This document shows positions 1-9,600 of a DNA stretch of 64,000 nucleotides, in pieces (positions within the stretch are counted from its first letter, which is position 1; the number at the start of each line of letters is the position of its first letter). Origin of the DNA: Mycolicibacterium neworleansense (GTDB lineage Bacteria > Actinomycetota > Actinomycetes > Mycobacteriales > Mycobacteriaceae); NCBI RefSeq assembly GCF_001245615.1, contig NZ_CWKH01000002.1, positions 1,054,001 to 1,118,000 on the forward strand, read 5' to 3'. The position numbers and the translations under genes were made by a program. The notes below the pieces were generated by a model. It was given only the letters and a program-made list of their open reading frames with translations. It had not been told where the DNA came from and did not search any database.

Positions 1-1
1 G

Positions 2-1393
2 GTGTTCCCACCGACCGTGCCGCCGGACCTGGCCCGGCAGCAGAACCAGACCACCGGCCCGAACGGACTCATCGAGCGGCAGGTCACGAAGGAACTGCTG
101 GACCTGTTCGACATCAGTGAGCAGGCGTTGAACACCGAGGGTCTGCAGATCACCACGACGATCGACCCGCAGGCCCAGGAGGCCGCCGAGGACGCGGTGT
201 CCAAGTACATGGACGGCCAGGACCCGGACATGCGGACCGCGGTGGTCTCCATCGATCCACGCGACGGCGCGGTCAAGGCGTACTACGGCGGTTCGGATGC
301 CAACGGTTTCGACTTCGCTCAGGCCGGTCTGCCGACGGGTTCGTCGTTCAAGGTGTTCGCGCTCGTGGCCGCCCTGCAGCAGGGCATCGGCCTGGGCTAC
401 CAGGTCGACAGTGGGCCGCTCACCGTCAACGGCATCAAGATCAGCAACGTCGAAGGTGAGGGCTGCGGCACCTGCTCGATCGCCGAGGCGCTCAAGCGGT
501 CGCTCAACACCAGCTATTACCGGCTGATGCTCAAGCTCGAGCACGGCCCCGAGGATGTGGCCAAGGCCGCGCACGATGCCGGTGTGGCCGAGAGTTTCCC
601 CGGTGTGGAGCACACGCTGTCCGAGGACGGGCAGGGCGGTCCGCCGAACAACGGTGTGGTGCTGGGTCAGTACCAGTCCCGGGTGATCGACATGGCGTCG
701 GCGTACGCGACGCTCGCAGCCTCCGGCGTCTATCACAAGCCCCACTTCGTGCAGAAGGTCGTGAACTCGTCGGGGCAGGTGTTGTTCGACGCCTCCAACC
801 AGGACAACGGCGAACAGCGCATCGACAAGGCGGTTGCCGACAACGTCTCGGCGGCAATGCAACCGATCGCCGGCTGGTCGCGCGGGCACAACCTGGCCGG
901 CGGTCGCGCCTCGGCCGCCAAGACCGGCACCAACCAGCTCGGCGACACCGGCGACAACCGTGACGCCTGGATGGTCGGTTACACCCCGTCGCTTTCGACT
1001 GCGGTCTGGGTGGGTACCTCCGAGGGTGTGAATCCGTTGAAGACTCCGTCAGGTGGGCCGGTCTACGGATCCGGTCTGCCGTCGGACATCTGGAAAGCCA
1101 CCATGGACGGTGCGCTGAAAGGCACTGACAACGAGACATTCCCGAAGCCGACCGAGATCGGTGGCTATGCGGGTGTGCCGCAGGCCCCGGTCGCTCCGCC
1201 GCCGGGAACCGTCCCGAACGGTCCGCAGATCTCGGTGATGCCTTCGGAGACCGTGATCCAGCCGACCATCGAAGTGGCCCCGGGCATCACGATCCCGATC
1301 GGCCCTCCGACGACCGTGCCGATCGGACCGCCGCCGGGGGCTCCCGTTGTGCCTGGCGCGCCGGGCGTTCCGGTACCCCCGCCGCCTCCGTGA
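2..1393 (+). CDS. ponA1: Bifunctional penicillin-binding protein PonA1, C-terminal part (5' end outside window)
   Basis: Class A penicillin-binding protein that polymerises and cross-links peptidoglycan outside the membrane. Only the last 463 residues are present; the glycosyltransferase domain and the start lie before base 1. All three transpeptidase motifs are visible (numbering of the visible part): SxxK in GSSFK at 114-117, SxN in RSLNT at 167-169, and KTGT at 307-310. A proline-rich tail of about 70 residues follows, as in mycobacterial PonA1. The stop overlaps the next start by 4 bp (GTGA), so the two genes are translationally coupled. The gene order after it is that of M. tuberculosis Rv0050-Rv0058, which supports ponA1 over other class A proteins. 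Confidence 0.93.
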   Translation: MFPPTVPPDLARQQNQTTGPNGLIERQVTKELLDLFDISEQALNTEGLQITTTIDPQAQEAAEDAVSKYMDGQDPDMRTAVVSIDPRDGAVKAYYGGSDANGFDFAQAGLPTGSSFKVFALVAALQQGIGLGYQVDSGPLTVNGIKISNVEGEGCGTCSIAEALKRSLNTSYYRLMLKLEHGPEDVAKAAHDAGVAESFPGVEHTLSEDGQGGPPNNGVVLGQYQSRVIDMASAYATLAASGVYHKPHFVQKVVNSSGQVLFDASNQDNGEQRIDKAVADNVSAAMQPIAGWSRGHNLAGGRASAAKTGTNQLGDTGDNRDAWMVGYTPSLSTAVWVGTSEGVNPLKTPSGGPVYGSGLPSDIWKATMDGALKGTDNETFPKPTEIGGYAGVPQAPVAPPPGTVPNGPQISVMPSETVIQPTIEVAPGITIPIGPPTTVPIGPPPGAPVVPGAPGVPVPPPPP

Positions 1394-3015
1394 CGGACCG
1401 GGATTCGCCGGCTCCACTGGTTGACGATCAGCGGAGCGCCGACGATCGCGACCTCCCCAGCCGCAACGACCGGCTGGCCGAGGCGCTGTCGCAGACCGTG
1501 GGCGGGCCGGTGGGTCGTCACGCGTTGATCGGCCGGGCCCGGTTCATGACGCCGCTGCGCGTGATGTTCCTGATCGCAGTGGTGTTCCTGGCGTTGGGCT
1601 ACACGACCAAGGCCGCCTGTCTGCAGACCACCGGCAGCGGCACCGCAGGGCAGCGGGTGGCCAACTGGGAGAACAACCGGGCGTACTACGAGCTGTGTTA
1701 CTCCGACACCGTTCCGCTATACACCGCGGAGTTGTTGAACCAGGGCAAGTTTCCCTACAAGTCCAGCTGGGTCGAGAACGACGCGACGGGCAAGCCGCGC
1801 ATGCAGTACGACGGCAGCCCGGCGATCCGCTACATGGAATACCCGGTGCTCACCGGGCTGTACCAGTACGTGTCGATGTCACTGGCCAAGACCTACACCG
1901 CACTGACCAAGTTGGTGTCGGTGCCGCTCGTGGCCGAAGTGGTGATGTTCTTCAACATCTCCGCGTTCGGCCTGGCGCTGGCCTGGTTGGCCACCGTCTG
2001 GGCCACCTCGCGAATGGCCGGCCGACGGGTGTGGGATGCCGCGCTGGTGGCCGGCTCACCGATCGTGATCTTCCAGGTGTTCACCAACTTCGACGCGCTG
2101 GCCACCGCCAGCGCTGCGGGGGCGATGCTGGCGTGGTCGCGGCGAAAACCGGTGTGGGCCGGGGCGTTGATCGGAATCGGCGTGGCGGCCAAGCTGTATC
2201 CGCTGTTGTTGTTCGTTCCGCTGGTGCTGCTCGGTCTGCGCACCGGGCGTCTGCGTCAGGTCGGCGCGGCCGCGCTGACCGCGGTCGCGACCTGGCTGGC
2301 CGTGAACCTGCCGATCATGCTGCTCTTCCCGCGGGGATGGTCAGAGTTCTTCCGGCTCAACACCCGTCGTGGTGACGACATGGATTCGCTCTACAACGTG
2401 GTGAAGTCGTTCACTGATTGGCGCGGCTTCGATCCGGACCTCGGTTTCTGGCAGCCCCCGACGGTGCTCAACACGGTGACCGCCGTGTTGTTCGCGGCCT
2501 GCTGCATTGCGATCGGTTACATCGCGTTGACGGCGCCGCAGCGCCCGCGGTTGGCACAATTGGCGTTCCTGGTGGTGGCCGCCTTCCTGTTGACCAACAA
2601 GGTGTGGAGCCCGCAGTTTTCGCTGTGGCTGGTCCCGCTGGCCGTACTGGCCCTGCCGCATCGGCGAATCCTGTTGGCGTGGATGACGATCGACGCCCTG
2701 GTGTGGGTACCGCGCATGCTCTATCTGTACGGCGAGCAGAACAAAGGTCTGCCCGAGCAGTGGTTCACCACCACGGTGTTGCTCCGCGATCTCGCGGTGA
2801 TCGTGTTGTGTGCGTTGGTCATTCACCAGATCTACCGTCCCGGGCTCGATCTGGTCCGCCACGGCGGCCGTATCGATGACCCGACGGGCGGGGTGTTCGA
2901 CCGTGCACCCGACAGTCCGCCGCGTTGGCTGCCGGACTGGTTGCGTCCCGCGGCAGATCGCGTGCGGATCGAGCCCAAGCCGGACCCCGAGCCGGAATTG
3001 GCCGACGCGAAGTAG
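1390..3015 (+). CDS. GT87-family polyprenol-mannosyltransferase-like membrane protein (Rv0051 type)
   Basis: 541-residue polytopic membrane protein of the GT87/DUF2029 family, which uses polyprenyl-phosphate sugars to build mycobacterial cell-envelope glycans. A cytoplasmic N-terminal stretch of about 50 residues precedes roughly nine to ten hydrophobic segments. Between the first two segments is a long extracytoplasmic loop with conserved-looking aromatic and acidic residues. A charged, proline-rich cytosolic tail ends the protein. The GTG start overlaps the ponA1 stop by 4 bp, as for Rv0050/Rv0051, which fits a shared envelope role. The family is clear from topology and context; the acceptor substrate cannot be read from the sequence. 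Confidence 0.8.
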   Translation: MTDRDSPAPLVDDQRSADDRDLPSRNDRLAEALSQTVGGPVGRHALIGRARFMTPLRVMFLIAVVFLALGYTTKAACLQTTGSGTAGQRVANWENNRAYYELCYSDTVPLYTAELLNQGKFPYKSSWVENDATGKPRMQYDGSPAIRYMEYPVLTGLYQYVSMSLAKTYTALTKLVSVPLVAEVVMFFNISAFGLALAWLATVWATSRMAGRRVWDAALVAGSPIVIFQVFTNFDALATASAAGAMLAWSRRKPVWAGALIGIGVAAKLYPLLLFVPLVLLGLRTGRLRQVGAAALTAVATWLAVNLPIMLLFPRGWSEFFRLNTRRGDDMDSLYNVVKSFTDWRGFDPDLGFWQPPTVLNTVTAVLFAACCIAIGYIALTAPQRPRLAQLAFLVVAAFLLTNKVWSPQFSLWLVPLAVLALPHRRILLAWMTIDALVWVPRMLYLYGEQNKGLPEQWFTTTVLLRDLAVIVLCALVIHQIYRPGLDLVRHGGRIDDPTGGVFDRAPDSPPRWLPDWLRPAADRVRIEPKPDPEPELADAK

Positions 3016-3044
3016 CCGACGTCTACATCACCGTCGCGCTCAGC

Positions 3045-3644
3045 TCAGCAGCCCGCATGGGGCGGATAGTACTGAGCTGCAACCGGATTCTGTTTCGCCT
3101 GGATCCACGTCTTCGTCGCCGGAAGCAGCGTCAGCACGAGCGTCAACATCGGGAAGGCGAAGAGCGGCACCGCGACTGAGAGGAAGGCGCCCAAGTCGGG
3201 TACCTGGCGCGTGAACTCCTCGATCAGAGCGGCCACACCGATGAGGATGGCCGTGGTGCATCCGCCGACGACGAACGGGCGGCCGATCATCTTGTGCCGG
3301 AACAGCGAGATGGCCCCGATGAAGAGCGCCGACCCGCAGGCGGCGCACGCCAGGCCGAAGAGAACGTCCATGGCGTCGAAGTCATGGTCACTGATCTTGA
3401 TGATCACGGCCATCAACACCATGACGAGACCGGCCAGCCCGCCCAGTAGCGCCAGGATGGCGGCGAAGATCGCAGTGGCACCGCTCGGGCCACGGGGCGG
3501 CTTCGGAGGGTAACCGCCTTGCGGATAGCCGTGCGGCCATCCCGGCTGTTGCGGATAGCCGGGCTGCTGCGGCCACGTCGGTTGTCGGGGGTAGCCGGGC
3601 TGGCCGGTAAACCCTTGACCGTAGGGCAGATTGGGATGGTTCAC
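3045..3644 (-). CDS. Proline/glycine/tyrosine-rich membrane protein, copy 1
   Basis: 199-residue protein of unknown function. The first 50 or so residues are a low-complexity tail rich in Pro, Gly, Gln and Tyr with repeats such as QPGYPQQP. Three to four hydrophobic segments follow, and the chain ends in a short cytosolic piece. It is a tandem paralogue of the next gene (3678-4346): same start context, same N-terminal repeats, similar ending (WIQAKQNPVAAQYYPP against [16 protein letters not shown]). The start is GTG at 3644 behind an AGGGGA ribosome site. Such tails are common in actinobacterial membrane proteins and may mediate self-association; no function is claimed. Confidence 0.75.
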   Translation of the reverse strand: MNHPNLPYGQGFTGQPGYPRQPTWPQQPGYPQQPGWPHGYPQGGYPPKPPRGPSGATAIFAAILALLGGLAGLVMVLMAVIIKISDHDFDAMDVLFGLACAACGSALFIGAISLFRHKMIGRPFVVGGCTTAILIGVAALIEEFTRQVPDLGAFLSVAVPLFAFPMLTLVLTLLPATKTWIQAKQNPVAAQYYPPHAGC

Positions 3645-3677
3645 GGGTCCCCTGGATTCTCGAAGATCGGTGCTGCC

Positions 3678-4346
3678 TCAGCCCGGATACGGCGGGTAGA
3701 ACTGCGGCGCAACCGGATTCTCCTTCGCCCGGATCCAGGCTCCGGTCGGTGGCACCAAGACCAGCACGAGCGTCGCGATCGGGAAGATGAGGGCCACGAG
3801 GTCCGACCCGGTGCTCTGATATTCGTAATCTTCGATGGTCGCGGGCAACGCGAGGCTGATCAGGGCGCTCACGATGGACACGGAGCATCCCGCGGCGACG
3901 AGCCAGCGGCCGGCCATCTTGCGGAGGAACAACAGCACCGTGCCGATCAGGAGCAGTAGTCCGGCGACGATGTTAAGCATCGTGATGGCGATCAGTCCTG
4001 ACCACCCGCTGCCGCTGGTGTCGGGGGATTCGCCGACGATGACGGCGAGCCCGAAGGCCATACCGAGCCCACCGAATACGTTCGCCAGTCCGCCGAGCCC
4101 GGCGAGGACACCCGCGATGATCCCCGTGACGCCGCTCGGCGACGCAGGTGGAGTGGGGACCGGTCCGTAGGGGCCAGGCAGCCCGCCCGGGTATCCGGGT
4201 GGATACGCGGCTTGCTGCGGGTAGCTCGGTGGTGGGGGATATCCGGGCTGCTGTGGGTAGCCGGGTGGTTGGGTATACCCAGGCTGCTGTGGTTGGCCGG
4301 GTTGCCCCCCGAACCCCTGTCCGTAAGGCCCGTGTGGATAGTTCAC
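3678..4346 (-). CDS. Proline/glycine/tyrosine-rich membrane protein, copy 2
   Basis: 222-residue tandem paralogue of the gene at 3045-3644, 33 bp upstream of it and probably co-transcribed. The N-terminal 80 residues are dominated by Pro, Gly, Gln and Tyr in repeats such as QPGYPPPP. About four membrane segments follow and a conserved WIRAKENP stretch lies near the C terminus. GTG start at 4346 with GAGGGGG upstream. It is divergent from rpsF, so the 158 bp between them carries both promoters. The function is unknown; the pair looks like a local duplication inserted between the GT87 gene and the ribosomal operon. Confidence 0.75.
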   Translation of the reverse strand: MNYPHGPYGQGFGGQPGQPQQPGYTQPPGYPQQPGYPPPPSYPQQAAYPPGYPGGLPGPYGPVPTPPASPSGVTGIIAGVLAGLGGLANVFGGLGMAFGLAVIVGESPDTSGSGWSGLIAITMLNIVAGLLLLIGTVLLFLRKMAGRWLVAAGCSVSIVSALISLALPATIEDYEYQSTGSDLVALIFPIATLVLVLVPPTGAWIRAKENPVAPQFYPPYPG

Positions 4347-4504
4347 GCATCCCCCTCGACTTCCAGGACCAAGGAGCTCACCCTATACGGATTTCGCAGA
4401 TCAGGGCGGTTTCGGGTAGCCTGGGCCGGTTGCCGACGCAGGCGACCCTCCTGCCACGGAATCCGCCGTGGCCGCACACGACCAGAGGAGGTGATGAGGT
4501 TCTA

Positions 4505-4795
4505 ATGCGTCCATACGAAATCATGGTCATTCTCGACCCCACACTTGACGAGCGCACCGTAGCTCCGTCGTTGGAGACGTTCCTGAACGTCGTCCGCAAG
4601 GATGGCGGGACCGTCGACAAGGTTGATATCTGGGGCCGCCGCCGGCTGGCCTACGAGATCGCCAAGCACGCCGAGGGCATCTACGCCGTTGTCGACGTCA
4701 AGGCCGAACCGGCCACCGTGTCCGAGCTCGACCGTCAGCTCAACCTGAACGAGTCGGTGCTGCGGACCAAGGTGATGCGGACCGACAAGCACTAA
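4505..4795 (+). CDS. rpsF: 30S ribosomal protein S6
   Basis: 96-residue ribosomal protein S6, which binds S18 on the platform of the small subunit. The N terminus [12 protein letters not shown] and the segment [10 protein letters not shown] are typical of the family. The ATG at 4505 follows a strong AGGAGGTGATGAGG ribosome-binding stretch. It is the first gene of the rpsF-ssb-rpsR-rplI operon, with 69 bp to ssb. In-frame codons continue upstream of 4505, but the S6 domain and the ribosome site fix this start. Confidence 0.98.
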   Translation: MRPYEIMVILDPTLDERTVAPSLETFLNVVRKDGGTVDKVDIWGRRRLAYEIAKHAEGIYAVVDVKAEPATVSELDRQLNLNESVLRTKVMRTDKH

Positions 4796-4864
4796 AGGCT
4801 GCCAGTCGTCGGCGGGGCTACGTAGGCTTCGCGCAAACGGACATGCCTATCCCAGGAGGATCTC

Positions 4865-5368
4865 GTGGCTGGTGACACCACCATCACAGTTGTCGGAAAC
4901 CTGACCGCTGACCCGGAACTGCGCTTCACCCCGTCCGGCGCAGCTGTCGCCAACTTCACCGTTGCTTCGACGCCGCGAATGTTCGACCGGCAGACCAACG
5001 AGTGGAAAGACGGCGAGGCGCTGTTCCTGCGGTGCAACATCTGGCGCGAGGCTGCCGAGAACGTCGCCGAGAGCCTCACCCGGGGTTCGCGGGTGATCGT
5101 CACCGGTCGGCTCAAGCAGCGTTCCTTCGAAACCCGCGAGGGTGAGAAGCGCACCGTTGTCGAGGTCGAGGTCGACGAGATCGGTCCGTCCCTGCGTTAC
5201 GCCACGGCCAAGGTCAACAAGGCCAGCCGTAGCGGCGGCGGCGGAGGCGGCGGCTTCGGCGGTGGTGGCGGCGGTGGTTCGCGCCAGGCCGAGCCCAAAG
5301 ACGATCCGTGGGGCAGTGCACCGGCGTCCGGTTCCTTCAGCGGGGCCGACGACGAGCCGCCGTTCTGA
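4865..5368 (+). CDS. ssb: Single-stranded DNA-binding protein SSB
   Basis: 167-residue SSB that coats single-stranded DNA during replication and repair. The OB-fold covers about residues 1-115, with N-terminal [10 protein letters not shown] and the VTGRLKQRS segment. A glycine-rich linker (residues 120-140) and the acidic tip DDEPPF, which docks partner proteins, follow. GTG start with AGGAGG 5 bp upstream. Lying between S6 and S18 it is the usual bacterial arrangement, linking ribosome supply to replication. Its length is close to that of mycobacterial SSBs (about 164 residues). Confidence 0.98.
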   Translation: MAGDTTITVVGNLTADPELRFTPSGAAVANFTVASTPRMFDRQTNEWKDGEALFLRCNIWREAAENVAESLTRGSRVIVTGRLKQRSFETREGEKRTVVEVEVDEIGPSLRYATAKVNKASRSGGGGGGGFGGGGGGGSRQAEPKDDPWGSAPASGSFSGADDEPPF

Positions 5369-5404
5369 TCAACAACGAAAATTTTTGCAAGGAAGAGATA
5401 ACCA

Positions 5405-5665
5405 ATGGCCAAGTCCACAAAGCGACGGCCGGCACCGGAAAAGCCGGTCAAGACTCGTAAGTGCGTGTTCTGCTCGAAGAAGGGTAAGGGGCAGGACATC
5501 GACTACAAGGACACCGCGCTGCTGCGCACCTACATCAGCGAGCGCGGCAAGATCCGTGCCCGTCGGGTGACCGGCAACTGTGTCCAGCACCAGCGCGATG
5601 TCGCCATCGCGGTGAAGAATGCCCGCGAGGTGGCTCTGCTGCCGTTCGGCTCGTCGACGCGGTAG
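5405..5665 (+). CDS. rpsR: 30S ribosomal protein S18, cysteine-containing (C+) form
   Basis: Ribosomal protein S18, 86 residues, partner of S6. It keeps the zinc-type CVFC pair near residue 20 and a further Cys and His in GNCVQHQ, so it is the zinc-dependent C+ form. Mycobacteria usually also carry a cysteine-free C- copy elsewhere, expressed when zinc is scarce. ATG start behind GGAAGAGAT; 36 bp after ssb and 11 bp before rplI, in one operon. Confidence 0.97.
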   Translation: MAKSTKRRPAPEKPVKTRKCVFCSKKGKGQDIDYKDTALLRTYISERGKIRARRVTGNCVQHQRDVAIAVKNAREVALLPFGSSTR

Positions 5666-5676
5666 GGGATAGACCA

Positions 5677-6132
5677 ATGAAGCTGATTCTCACCGCTGAG
5701 GTGGAGCACCTGGGTGTCGCAGGCGACGCCGTCGAGGTCAAGGACGGCTACGGCCGTAACTACCTGCTGCCCCGTGGGCTGGCCATCGTGGCCTCCCGCG
5801 GTGCCGAGCGCCAGGCCGACGAGATCCGCCGGGCGCGCGAAGCCAAGTCCATCCGTGGCGTCGAGCACGCCAACGAGCTCAAGACCGCCCTGGAGAACCT
5901 GGGCGAGGTGTCGCTGCCGGTCCAGGCCGCTGCCGACACCGGCAAGCTGTTCGGCTCGGTCACCGCTGCTGATGTCGTGGCTGTGATCAAGAAGGCCGGC
6001 GGCCCCAACTTGGACAAGCGCACCGTGCAGTTGCCCAAGGCGCACATCAAGTCGGTCGGCACGCATCCGGTCGTCGTTCGGCTGCACACCGGGGTGGAAG
6101 CCAAGGTGTCGCTCAACGTCGTCGCGGAATAA
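5677..6132 (+). CDS. rplI: 50S ribosomal protein L9
   Basis: 151-residue L9, which sits at the base of the L1 stalk. It has the N-terminal RNA-binding domain with [16 protein letters not shown] (L9 signature, residues 23-39), a central helix and a C-terminal domain ending in VSLNVVAE. Full length for the family. Last gene of the ribosomal operon; a strong hairpin terminator lies 50 bp after the stop. Confidence 0.98.
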   Translation: MKLILTAEVEHLGVAGDAVEVKDGYGRNYLLPRGLAIVASRGAERQADEIRRAREAKSIRGVEHANELKTALENLGEVSLPVQAAADTGKLFGSVTAADVVAVIKKAGGPNLDKRTVQLPKAHIKSVGTHPVVVRLHTGVEAKVSLNVVAE

Positions 6133-6182
6133 GTCCCGTCGCGGAGTAATCCGGTAGCGGAGTGATTCCGCCGGCACTCAAT

Positions 6183-6220
6183 CGCCCGGGTGGGAACCTG
6201 CAGAGGTTTCCACCCGGGCG
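6183..6220 (+). terminator. Hairpin terminator after rplI
   Basis: A 16-bp stem (CGCCCGGGTGGGAACC against GGTTTCCACCCGGGCG, one mismatch) with a 6-base loop starts 50 bp after rplI. The run of T residues after it is short, as in many mycobacterial terminators. It separates the ribosomal operon from dnaB. Confidence 0.8.
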
Positions 6221-6648
6221 TTGCTGTATCTCTGGCGAACCTTTTGCGCGAAACTCTGGACAGTGAAGCTAACTTGGTGTTAACCCGGCGGGTCCCGGTA
6301 CGCAACACAACACGCCCGGGACGGCAACCCGGCACGACACGCCGAAGAACTTCCCATACACAATCACTGACAGCCTCTGTGGGACCCTGACCTGGGAAAA
6401 CAATAGTTGGCTCCGGAATGATCCACAGGTTCTCCCCAGAGCCTCAACACTGCGACCGAGACCTATCCCCATGCCATCCACAGGTTGATCAACAGGGGTG
6501 GTTTCGGGCGGCGCCAGCAACGTCTAGCGTGGTGCGTCGCAGCGCCGTCACGAAGCTTTGTCAGGGCCCTGTTTTACAGTTGCAGCACCGATTCGAATAA
6601 ACGTTCGAGCTTGTCGAGAGGCGGGTCTCGGAAGGGGGTGGGGAGTCC
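6221..6648 (+). promoter_or_regulatory. dnaB upstream region with two DnaA-box-like direct repeats
   Basis: No convincing gene lies in these 428 bp. An identical 11-mer ATCCACAGGTT occurs at 6421-6431 and 6476-6486, 55 bp apart in the same orientation. With preceding bases the copies read TGATCCACA (8 of 9 to the DnaA box TTATCCACA) and CCATCCACA (7 of 9). They sit about 230 and 170 bp before the dnaB start. A DnaA-regulated promoter is an inference; the repeats are seen directly. Confidence 0.4.
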
Positions 6649-9600
6649 GTGGCGGTGGTGGACGACCTGGGGCATCCGGATTCGGAGATGGATGGCCCTC
6701 CGCCTGGGGAGGACTTCGGCCGGCAGCCGCCGCAGGACATGGCGGCCGAGCAGGCGGTCCTCGGCGGCATGCTGTTGAGCAAGGATGCGATCGCCGATGT
6801 CTTGGAGCGGCTGCGTCCCGGCGATTTCTACCGCCCGGCCCACCAGAACGTCTATGACGCGATCCTGGATCTCTACGGCCGGGGTGAACCGGCCGACGCC
6901 GTCACCGTCGCAGCCGAACTCGATCGCCGCAGTCTGCTGCGCCGCATCGGCGGTGCCCCGTATCTGCACACGCTGATCTCGACGGTGCCCACCGCTGCCA
7001 ATGCGGGTTTCTACGCCGGCATCGTCGCCGAGAAGGCGTTGTTGCGCCGGTTGGTGGAGGCGGGCACCCGGGTGGTCCAGTACGGCTACGCCGGGGCCGA
7101 CGGTGCCGATGTCACCGATGTGGTGGACCGGGCGCAGGCCGAGATCTACGACGTGACCGAGCGGCGTGCCTCCGAGGACTTCGTCGCGCTCGAAGACCTG
7201 CTGCAGCCCACGATGGACGAGATCGATGCGATCGCCTCGCAGGGCGGCATCTCGCGCGGTGTACCGACCGGGTTCACCGAATTCGACGAGATCACCAACG
7301 GCCTGCATCCCGGGCAGATGATCATCATCGCGGCCAGGCCTGGCGTCGGGAAGGCGCTCGCGCTCGACACCCCACTGCCAACCCCCGGCGGTTGGACGAC
7401 GATGGGTGAGGTCGCTGTTGGCGACCATCTGATCGGCGCCGACGGTGAGCCCACCAGAGTCGTCGCCGCCACCGAGGTCATGTTGGGTCGACCTTGCTAC
7501 GAGGTCGAGTTCTCCGATGGGACAGTGATTGTCGCCGATGCTCAGCACCAGTGGCCGACGGGCGAAGGCATCCGCACCACCGCGCAGCTGCGGCCGGGTC
7601 TGCACACCATCGCCGCACCGACGCGCGGCGGAGCTGCAGTACTGGCGCCGGTGACCCAGGTGGCGGCGGTGCGGCGGCTGCCCAGCGTGCCAGTGCGCTG
7701 CGTCGAGGTCGATAACGCCGAGCATCTGTACCTGGCCGGCCCGGCTATGGTGCCGACGCACAACTCCACCCTCGGCCTGGACTTCATGCGGTCCTGCTCG
7801 ATCAAGCACCGGATGGCCAGCGTCATCTTCTCGCTGGAAATGAGCAAGTCCGAGATCGTCATGCGACTGCTCTCGGCTGAGGCCAAAATCAAACTGGCCG
7901 ATATGCGTTCGGGCCGGATGAGCGACGATGACTGGACCAAGCTGGCCCGCCGGATGAGCGAGATCAGTGAAGCGCCGCTCTACATCGACGACTCGCCCAA
8001 CCTGACCATGATGGAGATCCGGGCCAAAGGCCGGCGGCTTGCCCAGAAGGCGGATCTGAAGCTCGTTGTCGTCGACTACATGCAGCTGATGAGTTCGGGC
8101 AAGAAGTATGAGTCGCGGCAGCAGGAAGTCTCGGACTTCTCGCGAAGCCTCAAACTGATGGCCAAAGAACTCGAAGTGCCGGTGATCGCGATCAGCCAGC
8201 TGAACCGTGGTCCCGAGCAGCGCACCGACAAGCGTCCGCAGGTGTCGGACCTTCGCGAGTCCGGTTGCATGACGGCAAACACCCGAATCCTGCGCGCCGA
8301 CAACGGCGCGGAGGTGACATTTGGCGAACTGATGGCGACGGGCGAGCGTCCACTGGTGTGGTCGCTCGACGAGCACAAGAACATGGTGGCGCGGCCGATG
8401 ACCAACGTGTTCTACAGCGGCCACAAAGAGGTGTTCAAGGTTCGACTGGCGTCAGGGCGCGTGGTGGAGGCCACGGCCAATCATCCATTCATGACGGTCG
8501 ATGGTTGGGTTCCCTTGGGAGAGCTGGCAGTAGGAAGTCGGGTTGCGGTACCACGGCGCATTCCGGATCCTGTTGGCACCGTTCCGATGGATGAGTCCGA
8601 GATCATTCTGCTGGCACACATGATCGGCGACGGTTCGTGCGTGAAGCGCCAGCCGATCCGCTACGCATCGATTGACGAGCAGAACCTGCTTGCTGTCACT
8701 AAGGCCGCCAAGCACTTCGGTGTCACTGCGGTCCGCGACGAATACCCAGCGGCACGCGTGACGACATTGCGGTTGCCTGCGCCGTACCGGTTGACGCACG
8801 GCAAGCGCAATCCGATCGCCGCGTGGCTCGACAAACTCGGGCTGTTCGGCAAACGCAGTTACGAAAAGTTCGTTCCTAAAGAGATTTTCGCGCTGCCGAA
8901 TGACCAGATCGCGCTGTTCTTGAGGCATCTCTGGGCGACGGACGGGTCCGTGCGCTGGGACGCGAAGTTCGGCCAGGGCCGTGTCTATTACGCGTCCACC
9001 AGTCGGACACTTGTCGACGGCGTGGCGCTGTTGTTGCTTCGCCTGGGTATCTTCAGCCGGATCTATAAGGCCCGTAAGTCCGGATATCGAGATATCTGGC
9101 ATCTGCAAATTCCGGGCGCTGAGAACCAGATTCGTTTCTTGCAGGGCGTGGATGCGCACGGAGACAAGTTCTTCGCGGCACGAGAGGTGCTGACGAATCT
9201 CAGGAAGATCGAGGGAAGGGCGTCCTCAGACACCGTTCCCAAGGAGGTCTGGACGCGAGTTCAGCAAGCGCTTGTGCTCAACGGGATGAGCCATCGCGAG
9301 TTCGCGGCGGCTATGGAGACCAAGTTTTGTGGGTCGACAATGTGGAAGCACGGAGTTGGCCGGAAACGTCTCCATCGTGCCGCGGCACTGCTGGACGACC
9401 ACGAATTGCACGACCTTGCCACAAGCGATGTCTATTGGGATTCGATCGTCGAGATTGAATCGATCGGCGAGCACGATGTCTATGACGGAACAGTCGCGGG
9501 CACTCACAACTTCGTGGCAAATTTAGTTAGCCTACATAATAGCCTCGAGCAGGATGCCGACATGGTTCTGCTGCTGCACCGTCCCGACGCGATCGACCGC

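Noticed and set aside
6574..8424. Long open frame (616 codons) on the minus strand inside dnaB
   Set aside because: It is antisense to well-supported helicase and intein coding sequence; the composition is an Arg/His-rich shadow with no domain.
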